A stretch of DNA of 64,000 nt from Streptomyces sp. DG1A-41 (lineage in GTDB: Bacteria > Actinomycetota > Actinomycetes > Streptomycetales > Streptomycetaceae): NCBI RefSeq assembly GCF_037055355.1, contig NZ_CP146350.1, positions 4,053,001 through 4,117,000 on the forward strand, written 5' to 3'. Below are positions 16,816-24,280 of the stretch, one piece after another. The notes beneath the pieces were generated by a model. The model was not told the origin of the DNA. It made no database searches and worked only from the letters and a program-made list of their open reading frames with translations. The stretch's first letter is position 1, and each line of letters starts with the position of its first letter. Position numbers and translations under genes: made by a program.

Positions 16816-17742
16816 CTACGAGTGGCCCAGCTCCTCCGTGTCCTCGTCCGCCGCCACCGGCACCGAGCCCGAGTCCGAGGCCGGACGCAGCGGGAAGGGG
16901 TCCACCCGGGTCTCGTCGATGACCGGCGGAGCCGGCTGCGGCGGCTTCGGCATGACCGCCGCCTCGGAGTGGCCGCCGCAGCCGTAGGCCAGGGAGACGA
17001 CCCGGCCGTCGGCCGGTGAGAACTCGTTGGCGCAGACGCCGAAGGCCTGGCCCAGGGAGCCGCCGATGGGCGCGAGGAAGCCACAGGTGACGCAGGCCGC
17101 GGGGGCTGACTGGGCCATGGGCGTCTTGGCGCCGAACGCCTCCTCCCAGCGGTCGGCCGCGGTGTGCAGGCCATAGCGGGAGAGCACCCGGGCGCGGCGC
17201 ATGCCCAGCTCCTCCGCCACCGCCGCGATCGAACCGCGGGACGGGACCTCCGGAAGACGGGCCGGAGGACCGGCGGTGACGTCCGCGTCCTCCGCCTCCA
17301 CCAGGTCGGCCATCTCGCGCGACACGGCCGAGTTGGGCGGCGGCTCGTCCTCGCCGGAGAAGCCCGGCTCCAGCCGGAGGTCGTCCGCGTCGGTGGGCAG
17401 CAGATCGCCCGGGCCCATGTCGCCGGGGCGCAGCCGCTCGCTCCACGGCACCCACTCGGGCGCGAGCACCGCGTCCGGGCCGGGCAGCAGCACCGCCTCG
17501 TCCACCGTGACGATCTTCGCCCGGGACGCCCGGGCCACCGTCACGGCCCAGCGCCAGCCCCGGTACCCGAGCTCCCTGCACTCGAAGAAGTGCGTGACAA
17601 CGCGATCCCCCTCGGAGACCGTCCCCACGTGCTCGCCGACGATTCCTGGTGCCGCCGCCTCCTCGGCTGCGGCGCGGGCGAGGTCGACGGCCTCGGCGCA
17701 CAGACGGTCAGGGGTGCGGCTTCGCGTTGTCGCTGCGCTCAC
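16816..17742 (-). CDS. DUF3027 protein
   Basis: 308 residues. The N-terminal half contains GYRGWRWAVTVARA and APEWVPWSERLRPGD, and the later part has a four-cysteine module (CVTCGFL, GVCANE, YGCGGHSEA) suggesting metal binding. All are characteristic of the actinobacterial DUF3027 family, which has no assigned biochemical role. It is convergent with the Rpn-like gene (28-base gap) and divergent from the MFS gene. The start at 17742 is the ATG before SAATTRSRTPD. Confidence 0.85.
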   Translation of the reverse strand: MSAATTRSRTPDRLCAEAVDLARAAAEEAAAPGIVGEHVGTVSEGDRVVTHFFECRELGYRGWRWAVTVARASRAKIVTVDEAVLLPGPDAVLAPEWVPWSERLRPGDMGPGDLLPTDADDLRLEPGFSGEDEPPPNSAVSREMADLVEAEDADVTAGPPARLPEVPSRGSIAAVAEELGMRRARVLSRYGLHTAADRWEEAFGAKTPMAQSAPAACVTCGFLAPIGGSLGQAFGVCANEFSPADGRVVSLAYGCGGHSEAAVMPKPPQPAPPVIDETRVDPFPLRPASDSGSVPVAADEDTEELGHS

Positions 17743-17984
17743 AGGTATCGCTTCTCTCCATACGCCGTCTCACGAGTGCGCCACTCCCAGCGCCTGGGGC
17801 GGACGGAGCGGACCAGGGGACCGCGTCGACGTCCTTCATCCATTTTGCGGGATGGCTGAGATACGCACGCTACCCTTCCGCCCCACTTCGCGTACACCGA
17901 CCGTCCTGACCGACGGCCCCGACCACCGTGTCGACCGGGCCCGGCAACCCGGACAGTCACCCCACAGGCCCTATAGAAGCGGTA

Positions 17985-19457
17985 ATGGCACTACCCACAG
18001 CCATCTCGGGGCACTATGACGTCGTGGCAGCCGCGAGGACGCCCCAGGGCGACACCGGGACCGGTGGGTCGAAAGGGGTCAAGGGAAGCAGCCGACTGAG
18101 CGGACCGGGCCGTTCGGGCGGCTCCCTCCGCGCGGTCGGCCGTGCCCTGCACCTCCCGTTCACCGGCACCGCCCGCGGCATCCGCAAGGCCACCCACGCG
18201 CACGGCGCCGGCGAGTCCGGCCTCGGCAAACTGATCGAGCTGCACGGGGTGAACGGCGCCGGAGACGTGATGATCACCGTCGCCCTCGCATCCACGGTGT
18301 TCTTCTCCGTGCCGACCGACGAGGCCCGCGGCCGGGTCGCGCTGTACCTCGCCATCACCATGGCGCCCTTCACCCTCCTCGCGCCGGTGATCGGCCCGCT
18401 CCTCGACCGCATCCCGCACGGCCGCCGGGCCGCGATGGCCGGGGCGATGCTGGCCCGTGCGCTGCTGGCGCTGATCCTGTCCGGCGCGGTCGTCACCGGC
18501 AGCCTCCAGCTGTATCCTGCGGCGCTCGGCGTCCTCGTCGCGTCGAAGGCGTACGGGGTGGTCAGAAGCGCCGTCGTGCCCCGGCTGCTGCCGCCCGGCT
18601 TCTCGCTGGTGAAGGCCAACTCGCGCGTCACGCTCGGCGGGCTCCTCGCCACCGGCATCGCCGCGCCGATCGGCGCCGGACTCCAGCAGATCGGTCCGCG
18701 CTGGCCGCTCTACGGCGCCTTCGTGATCTTCGTGGCAGGGACGTTCCTGTCGTTCACGCTGCCGCCGAAGGTCGACTCCGCCAAGGGCGAGGACACCGCC
18801 CTGCTGGCCGCGGACGAGGAGCACCTGCACGGGCCGCACCGCCGTCCCGTCAAGCGCCCCGGGCTGCGCACGGTCGGCCCGGCCGTCACCCACGCCCTGG
18901 CCGCCAACGCCTCCATCCGCTGCCTCACCGGCTTCCTGATCTTCTTCCTCGCGTTCCTGCTGCGCGAGCACCCGATCTCCGGCCAGAGCGCCGCCGTGTC
19001 CCTGGGGATCGTGGGCGTGTCGGCGGGCGCGGGCAACGCGCTCGGTACGGCCGTGGGGGCGTGGCTCCGGTCCCGGGCGCCGGAGATCATCATCGTGACG
19101 GTCGTGGCGTGCGTGCTGGGCGCGGCGATCACGGCCGCGTTGTTCTTCGGCGCGGTCCTGGTGGCCGGCCTGGCCGCGATCGCCGGCTTCGCGCAGGCCC
19201 TGGCCAAGCTGTCGCTGGACGCCCTGATCCAGCGGGACGTGCCCGAACTGGTCCGTACGTCGGCCTTCGCCCGCTCCGAGACGCTGCTCCAGATGTCCTG
19301 GGTGCTGGGCGGGGCGGTCGGCATCGTGATGCCGCTCAACGGCACGCTCGGGCTGGCGGTGGGCGCCGCGATCGTCGGCACGGGCTGGCTGACGACCGTA
19401 CGGGGACTGATCGGCTCGGCCCGGCGGGGCGGTGCGACACGGCCGCGCGTGGCGTAG
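17985..19457 (+). CDS. MFS transporter
   Basis: About 490 residues with 12 predicted helices, the conserved cytosolic loop DRIPHGRRAAMAGAM after helix 2 (MFS motif A region) and a long charged N-terminus. There is an internal hydrophilic loop (EEHLHGPHRRPVKRPGL) between the two six-helix halves. The start is uncertain: ATG 17985 is used, but a GTG at 18023 would give a shorter leader; neither has a strong Shine-Dalgarno sequence. The lipoprotein and mqn genes follow on the same strand. Substrate unknown. Confidence 0.85.
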   Translation: MALPTAISGHYDVVAAARTPQGDTGTGGSKGVKGSSRLSGPGRSGGSLRAVGRALHLPFTGTARGIRKATHAHGAGESGLGKLIELHGVNGAGDVMITVALASTVFFSVPTDEARGRVALYLAITMAPFTLLAPVIGPLLDRIPHGRRAAMAGAMLARALLALILSGAVVTGSLQLYPAALGVLVASKAYGVVRSAVVPRLLPPGFSLVKANSRVTLGGLLATGIAAPIGAGLQQIGPRWPLYGAFVIFVAGTFLSFTLPPKVDSAKGEDTALLAADEEHLHGPHRRPVKRPGLRTVGPAVTHALAANASIRCLTGFLIFFLAFLLREHPISGQSAAVSLGIVGVSAGAGNALGTAVGAWLRSRAPEIIIVTVVACVLGAAITAALFFGAVLVAGLAAIAGFAQALAKLSLDALIQRDVPELVRTSAFARSETLLQMSWVLGGAVGIVMPLNGTLGLAVGAAIVGTGWLTTVRGLIGSARRGGATRPRVA

Positions 19458-19519
19458 CCGTACGGCCACGCCGTACCCCGCGTGGGCGGTCCGACCGGCA
19501 GGCCAGATAGCCTTCGCCC

Positions 19520-19993
19520 ATGACCAGGTTGCAATCCGCTGTGCGACGCCGCCGCGCCGTCGCCGCCGCCGGCGTCGTATCCGCCGGACTGCTCGTCCTC
19601 TCGGCCTGTGACAAGCCGACGCCGATGTCCACGGTCACCGTGGGCAGCGACTCGGTGAACTCCGAGGCCACCTGTGGCGGCGAGGGCGACGCCCTGAAGC
19701 CGTCCGATCTCACACAGTGCCTGAAGGACAAGGGCGTCAAGACCATCTCCGTCGACCCGGACGAGACCGTGCGATTTGGTGTCGACCCGGAGATCGCGGA
19801 CGAGGGCTGGACGATCCTGATGAACGGTCAGCCGCTGACCGACTCCAGCACGAAGACCTACCGCACCATTCCGGGCAGCGTGTTCTTCAACGCCCAGTAC
19901 GGGGCGCAGGGCAACTCGACGCTGGTGTCCATCAAGCAGGGCGAGAAGGACACGTCGGGGTTGTGGAACTTCAAGCTGGAGAAGGACGCGTAA
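19520..19993 (+). CDS. Lipoprotein, DUF2771-like
   Basis: 157 residues with a basic N-terminus, hydrophobic stretch and lipobox LVLSAC with C30 as the acylation site. The mature domain is small and beta-rich (VTVGSDSVNSEATCGGEGDA, WTILMNGQPL). The resemblance to DUF2771 and its location just upstream of mqnB match what I recall of other Streptomyces. It would sit on the outer face of the membrane. No function is known. Confidence 0.7.
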   Translation: MTRLQSAVRRRRAVAAAGVVSAGLLVLSACDKPTPMSTVTVGSDSVNSEATCGGEGDALKPSDLTQCLKDKGVKTISVDPDETVRFGVDPEIADEGWTILMNGQPLTDSSTKTYRTIPGSVFFNAQYGAQGNSTLVSIKQGEKDTSGLWNFKLEKDA

Positions 19994-20016
19994 TCGCTGC
20001 CGCTGGGCTGGGCAGG

Positions 20017-20820
20017 GTGCTTGTCGCCACCGCGGTCGCTGTTGAACGGGACGCGGTGGCACAGGGGCTCAGGGAACTGTCGCCGGGGTCCGATGGAACG
20101 GCACTCGGCGCTGTAGGCCGTGCCCACCCTCCCCCGAGCTCTCGGCTCCGCTCGAGCAGGGGGGACCCCCATCGCCCCAGCGGAACGACTGCCCACGGCG
20201 GTAGCGGCACGGCTGCGCGCGGCGGTGGCGGGATCGACCTCCTCGCCGTCGGTGTGGGGCCCGCTCTTGCCGCTGCTTCCACGGCCTCCGTACTCACCGC
20301 CGCCGCCCTCCACGGCAACCCCTACGACCTCGTCGTGTCCGCCGGGATCGGTGGGGGGTTTCCGCCCGACGCGAGGGTGGGGTCGCTCGTCGTTGCCGAT
20401 GAGGTCGTCGCGGCCGATCTGGGGGCCGAGACCGAGGACGGGTTCGTGCCGGTCACGGAGCTGGGGTTCGGGACCGTATGTCACCACCCGCCCGAGGACC
20501 TCGTTCGGCTGGTCGGCGACGCCGTCGGGGCCCGTACCGGGGCCGTGCTCACCGTGTCCACCGTGACCGGGACCGCCGAGCGCGCCGCCGAGCTCCGGGA
20601 GCGTCACCCCACCGCCCTCGCCGAGGCCATGGAGGGCTTCGGTGTGGCCGAGGCCGCCGCGGCGCACGGGGTGCCCGTGCTGGAGGTCCGGGCGATCTCC
20701 AATCCCGTCGGGCCCCGCGACCGGGCCGCCTGGCGCATCCCCGAGGCCCTGGCGGCCCTCACCGAGGGCTTCGGGAAGCTCGTGCCCGTACTGGAGAGTT
20801 GGAACCGGCATGACCAGTGA
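20017..20820 (+). CDS. mqnB: Futalosine hydrolase with repeat-derived insertion
   Basis: Catalyses futalosine to dehypoxanthinylfutalosine plus hypoxanthine in the futalosine route to menaquinone. The nucleoside-phosphorylase-like fold is evident: VGVGPALAAAST, YDLVVSAGIGGGF, VVADEVVAADLGAE and MEGFGVAEAAA. The GTG at 20017 begins LVATAVAVERDAV. Between ERDAVAQGLREL and IDLLAVGVGP there are about 50 residues where the family has about 10; part of this is encoded by a dispersed palindromic repeat (20127-20171). The length is thus 267 rather than about 225. The frame stays open. mqnD overlaps its last 11 bases, so translation is probably coupled. Confidence 0.9.
   Translation: MLVATAVAVERDAVAQGLRELSPGSDGTALGAVGRAHPPPSSRLRSSRGDPHRPSGTTAHGGSGTAARGGGGIDLLAVGVGPALAAASTASVLTAAALHGNPYDLVVSAGIGGGFPPDARVGSLVVADEVVAADLGAETEDGFVPVTELGFGTVCHHPPEDLVRLVGDAVGARTGAVLTVSTVTGTAERAAELRERHPTALAEAMEGFGVAEAAAAHGVPVLEVRAISNPVGPRDRAAWRIPEALAALTEGFGKLVPVLESWNRHDQ
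20127..20171. repeat. Dispersed Streptomyces palindromic repeat inside mqnB
   Basis: The stretch contains CCCCCGAGCTCTCGG followed by a C-rich/G-rich complementary end (GCAGGGGGGACCCCC). I recognise it as a small G+C-rich palindromic element normally found between Streptomyces genes. Here it is read in-frame as HPPPSSRLRSSRGDPH within MqnB. Confidence 0.65.
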
Positions 20821-21658
20821 GCAGCTGAAGATCGCCTACTCCCCCTGCCCGAACGACACCTTCGTCTTCGACGCCCTGGCCCACGGCCGCGTCCCCGGCG
20901 CCCCCGCCCTCGACGTGACCTTCGCCGACATCGACATCACCAACGGCATGGCCGAGCGCGGCGAGTTCGACGTGCTGAAGGTGTCGTACGCCGTGCTGCC
21001 GTACGTGCTGGAGCAGTACGCCCTGCTGCCGTGCGGGGGTGCGCTGGGACGGGGCTGCGGGCCGCTGGTGCTGACGCGGGAGGCGGACGTCGACCTCACC
21101 GGTCGTACGGTCGCCGTGCCCAGTGAGAGGTCCACCGCCTATCTGCTGTTCCGGCTGTGGGCCGCGGACACGCTGGGCGACGGGGTCGGCGAGATCGTCG
21201 TCATGCCGTTCCACGAGATCATGCCGGCCGTGCGGGACGGGAAGGTCGAAGCGGGGCTCGTCATCCACGAGGCGCGCTTCACGTACCGGAACTACGGCCT
21301 GCACAAGCTCGCCGACATGGGCGAGCACTGGGAGAACACCACCGCGCTGCCGATCCCGCTGGGCGCGATCATCGCCAAGCGGTCGCTGGGCGAGCAGAAG
21401 CTGCGGCTGCTCGCCGACTCCATCAGGACGTCCGTGCGCGCCGCCTGGGACGACCCCGAGGCGTCCCGCCCGTACGTCATGGAGCACGCCCAGGAGATGG
21501 ACCCGGCCGTCGCCGACCAGCACATCGGGCTGTACGTCAACGAGTTCACCGCCGACCTCGGCGAGGACGGCTACGCCGCCGTACGCGGGCTGCTGACACG
21601 CGCGGCGGCCGAGGGGCTGGTGCCGCCCCTCGGCCCGAACGCGCTGCGTTTCCCGTAA
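20810..21658 (+). CDS. mqnD: 1,4-dihydroxy-6-naphthoate synthase
   Basis: 282 residues. Converts cyclic dehypoxanthinylfutalosine to 1,4-dihydroxy-6-naphthoate in the futalosine menaquinone pathway. It has the periplasmic-binding-protein-like fold with conserved IAYSPCPNDTFVFDALAHG at the N-terminus, DIDITNGMAERGEFDVLKVS, and the catalytic-His region (PFHEIMPAVRDGK, VIHEARFTYRNYGL). Its ATG overlaps the end of mqnB by 11 bases. The other pathway genes (mqnA, mqnC) are not in this window. Confidence 0.95.
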   Translation: MTSEQLKIAYSPCPNDTFVFDALAHGRVPGAPALDVTFADIDITNGMAERGEFDVLKVSYAVLPYVLEQYALLPCGGALGRGCGPLVLTREADVDLTGRTVAVPSERSTAYLLFRLWAADTLGDGVGEIVVMPFHEIMPAVRDGKVEAGLVIHEARFTYRNYGLHKLADMGEHWENTTALPIPLGAIIAKRSLGEQKLRLLADSIRTSVRAAWDDPEASRPYVMEHAQEMDPAVADQHIGLYVNEFTADLGEDGYAAVRGLLTRAAAEGLVPPLGPNALRFP

Positions 21659-21663
21659 GCGGT

Positions 21664-22047
21664 TCAGACGTCCAACTGGTCCGCGACCGCGCGCAGCAGG
21701 CCCGCGATCTTCTTGCCGGCGGTCTTCTCGGGGTAGCGGCCCCGCTCCAGCATCGGTGTGATGTTCTCCAGGAGGGTCGTCAGATCCTGGACGATGGAGG
21801 CCAGCTCGTCCGGCTTCTTGCGGGTGGCGGCGGCGACCGAGGGGGTCGGGTCCAGAATCGTCAGGGACAGCGCCTGGTCGCCGCGCTGTCCGGCGACGAC
21901 GCCGAACTCCACCCGCTGTCCCGGCTTGAGCGTCTCGACTCCGGCGGGGAGGACCGAGGAATGGACGAAGACGTCACCGCCGTCGTCGCGGGAGAGAAAG
22001 CCGAAGCCCTTCTCGCTGTTGAACCACTTGACCTTGCCGGTAGGCAC
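21664..22047 (-). CDS. Cold-shock domain protein with C-terminal extension
   Basis: 127 residues. The first 65 are a CspA-type fold with RNP-1 KGFGFL and RNP-2 DVFVHSS. The last 60 form a helical, basic tail (KKPDELASIVQDLTTLLENI, KIAGLLRAVADQL) absent from ordinary 67-residue cold-shock proteins. The GTG at 22047 was chosen because PTGKVKWFN is the universal start of the domain; the longer in-frame upstream region is not conserved. It is convergent with mqnD, five bases apart. It probably binds single-stranded RNA or DNA. Confidence 0.9.
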   Translation of the reverse strand: MPTGKVKWFNSEKGFGFLSRDDGGDVFVHSSVLPAGVETLKPGQRVEFGVVAGQRGDQALSLTILDPTPSVAAATRKKPDELASIVQDLTTLLENITPMLERGRYPEKTAGKKIAGLLRAVADQLDV

Positions 22048-22109
22048 GTCTGTCCTCGTCCTCGTACTCGTCGGAAAACTGCTTCTGAAACGGCTCTGGA
22101 TAGCACTCG

Positions 22110-22129
22110 GGCGGGTCGTACGACCCGCC
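22110..22129. promoter_or_regulatory. 20-base perfect palindrome in divergent intergenic region
   Basis: GGCGGGTCGTACGACCCGCC is perfectly self-complementary with no loop, which is more like a protein-binding site than an RNA hairpin. It lies between the divergent cold-shock gene (start 22047) and the small membrane protein (start 22210), 63 and 81 bases from the two starts. The cognate regulator is unknown. Confidence 0.5.
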
Positions 22130-22209
22130 GGTACCAAGGCTAATGCTCTTCAGGCCGGTGACAAGACGTCACCCGGTTGTTCCTTCGCGCTGGGAACTAC
22201 CCTGGTCGG

Positions 22210-22458
22210 GTGCGTGACAAAACCCAAACGAATTCCGCCGCTCCCGGTGACCGCCTGGTCCGTGCCGGAGCCATCGTCTTCTTCATCGGCGCGGTGGCCA
22301 CACTGGTCACGGTCGCCCCGCTGTTCCTGGGGACGACGCCGTTTCCGACGTACATGTTCGGCCTGAGCATGCTCATGGCAGTCGGATTCCTGATGGCCGG
22401 CGCGGGAGTGCTGCGTTCCGTGGCGGCGGGCCGGCGTCAGGCGCGTGCGGGACGGTAG
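22210..22458 (+). CDS. Small two-helix membrane protein
   Basis: 82 residues from GTG 22210: a hydrophilic head, then AGAIVFFIGAVATLVTVAPL and MFGLSMLMAVGFLMAGAGVL as two membrane helices, and an Arg-rich tail. Similar unnamed proteins accompany the cold-shock gene in Streptomyces. Its 3' end overlaps the convergent HAD gene by 22 bases. No function assigned. Confidence 0.75.
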   Translation: MRDKTQTNSAAPGDRLVRAGAIVFFIGAVATLVTVAPLFLGTTPFPTYMFGLSMLMAVGFLMAGAGVLRSVAAGRRQARAGR

Positions 22459-23060
22459 TCCGAAAGCCACCCGGGGAATTCCGTCAGATCGGTGAGGACG
22501 ACGTCCGCGCCCGCCGCGCGCAGTTCCTCCGGCGGGCAGGGGCCGGTGGCGACGGCGACCGACAGCGCGCCGGCCGTCCGGGCCCCGCGTACGTCCCCGA
22601 CGTGGTCGCCGACGTAGACACCCGCGTCGTGCTCGCGCAGGGCCCCCGCCTTCTGTTCGGCCCACAGGTCGCCGATGACGGCGTCGGGCTCGATGCCGAG
22701 GTGGGCGAGGTGCAGTTTGGCGTTGGGCTCGTACTTGGCCGTGACGACTATCGCGCGTCCACCGGCCTCCCGTACGGCCGCGATGGCCTCCCGGGCGCCG
22801 GGCAGCGCCGGGGTCTCGGCGATCGCGATGGTCGGGTAGATCTCCCGGTACACGTCGGCCACGGTCTCGACCTCCTCGGCCGGGAACCAGTTGATCAGCT
22901 CCTCGGCCAGCGGCGGCCCGAGCCGCGTGACCGCCAGATCGGCATCGATGTACGTACCCGTCCGCCGGGACAGTTCCTGGTAGCAGGCGCGGATGCCGGG
23001 GCGGGAGTCGATGAGGGTCATGTCGAGGTCGAAGCCCACGGTGATTGCCATGTGGGCCAT
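22437..23060 (-). CDS. HAD family hydrolase (phosphoglycolate phosphatase-like)
   Basis: 207 residues. Motif I GFDLDMTLIDS has nucleophile D11 and acid D13; motif II is IVVTAKYEPNAK with Ser/Thr; motif IV is YVGDHVGDVRGA. The cap insert follows motif I, as in subfamily I HAD phosphatases. The substrate could be any small phosphomonoester. The start at 23060 could be three codons later (23051); neither has a clear ribosome site. It lies downstream of the HAAS-like gene on the same strand with a 43-base gap. Confidence 0.88.
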   Translation of the reverse strand: MAHMAITVGFDLDMTLIDSRPGIRACYQELSRRTGTYIDADLAVTRLGPPLAEELINWFPAEEVETVADVYREIYPTIAIAETPALPGAREAIAAVREAGGRAIVVTAKYEPNAKLHLAHLGIEPDAVIGDLWAEQKAGALREHDAGVYVGDHVGDVRGARTAGALSVAVATGPCPPEELRAAGADVVLTDLTEFPGWLSDYRPARA

Positions 23061-23103
23061 TGTGCCCAGGCGGTGTGAACGGCAGACGTCACCCCGTGAT
23101 CGG

Positions 23104-24126
23104 CTAGCGAGAGCGCTGTGAGCGCCACACCAGGAACAGCGCCGACGCCACCGCCGCGCCCCTGACCACCCACGGCCAGGTCTCCGCCACCGCGTCGTTC
23201 ATATGGCCCTCGGCGATCGGAGTGCCCCAGCGGTCGTTCATCCTGCCCCACAGCCAGAGAACGCCGGCCGCGACGGAGAGGCTGGGGAGGATCACGACCG
23301 CCCACTTCGTCTCCGCCGGGCTCAGGCGGCGGGAGGCGTAGGCGATGAGCCAGCCGAGGATCAGCACGAACCAGTTGCCGAGCACGGCGCCCGCGATGAG
23401 GAGACCGGCGGCGATGAGGAGGAGCGGGTTGCTCCAGCCGCCAGCGGGCAGGCTCGGGAGACGTCGGCGGGTCGCCTTGCCCGCTGTCTCCTCCGGCACC
23501 CCGGCGGCCTCGACAGCCGGGGCCGTCTCCTCGTCGGCCGCCGCCGTCTTCTCCGGCTCCGGTTTCCTCGGCCTCGGCGGCTTCAGCAGGTCCGGCAGCT
23601 CCACGCCGCCCACGAAGCCCGGCACGTCGTCGCCCGCCCCGAAGGGGCTGCTGTCCACCCGCCACCAGTCCGGCTGGACGGCGCTGTCCCCGAGCTCGTG
23701 CCCGGCGGCCAGGTGCGGTGGGGCCGCGCCCTCGGCGGCGGCGGGACGCGGCTCCTGGGCGGGCCGGGCCGGGCGGGGACGCGGTACGACGCGCCGCAGG
23801 ACCCCCTTCGGCCGCTCGTCCGGCTCGTCCGGTTCACGGGCCCCGCGCTGTACGGGCACGGCGGCGGGGGCGCTCTCCGTCGTAGCGCCGCCGCCCGTGC
23901 CGTCCGCGGCCGACGCCACGACCTCGTCGGGGCTGCCGAGGCGGGACAGGATGCGGCGGACGGCGGCGGGCGAGTCGACGGTGGTCTTCGCGCGGCGCCG
24001 GTCGATCTCGCTGCGCAGGTCCGCGACCAGCCGCATGCGGGTAACCGACGGCAACTGCCGCTGCTGGGCCACGTCGCCGACACGGCTCAGATACTCGTAA
24101 ACGACCTGGTCGCTCTCAATCCCCAC
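23104..24126 (-). CDS. HAAS-like domain membrane protein
   Basis: 340 residues from GTG 24126, with GGAGGGG five bases upstream. The N-terminal 65 residues (VVYEYLSRVGDVAQQ, RLVADLRSEIDRRR, ILSRLGSPDEVV) resemble the HAAS/DUF1700 helical domain that is often linked to PadR-type signalling. A long Pro/Ala/Glu-rich cytosolic linker follows, then about four membrane helices (SNPLLLIAAGLLIAGAVLG, WAVVILPSLSVAAGVLWLW). It may be a membrane-bound sensor or scaffold. No PadR regulator is adjacent. The function is unknown. Confidence 0.7.
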   Translation of the reverse strand: MGIESDQVVYEYLSRVGDVAQQRQLPSVTRMRLVADLRSEIDRRRAKTTVDSPAAVRRILSRLGSPDEVVASAADGTGGGATTESAPAAVPVQRGAREPDEPDERPKGVLRRVVPRPRPARPAQEPRPAAAEGAAPPHLAAGHELGDSAVQPDWWRVDSSPFGAGDDVPGFVGGVELPDLLKPPRPRKPEPEKTAAADEETAPAVEAAGVPEETAGKATRRRLPSLPAGGWSNPLLLIAAGLLIAGAVLGNWFVLILGWLIAYASRRLSPAETKWAVVILPSLSVAAGVLWLWGRMNDRWGTPIAEGHMNDAVAETWPWVVRGAAVASALFLVWRSQRSR

Positions 24127-24280
24127 GAAGTCCCCTCCGGGGCGTGTGCGTTGGCGGAAGCCGTCGGTCGACGGTATCGCGAGTACGAGCGGGTGACCCA
24201 CATGCCCGTCCGGCACCGGCCCCCGTCCGCCCGCGCACAGTCGGCTCGGCCCCCGCAGGCGACCCGCTACCGTGGACCGG

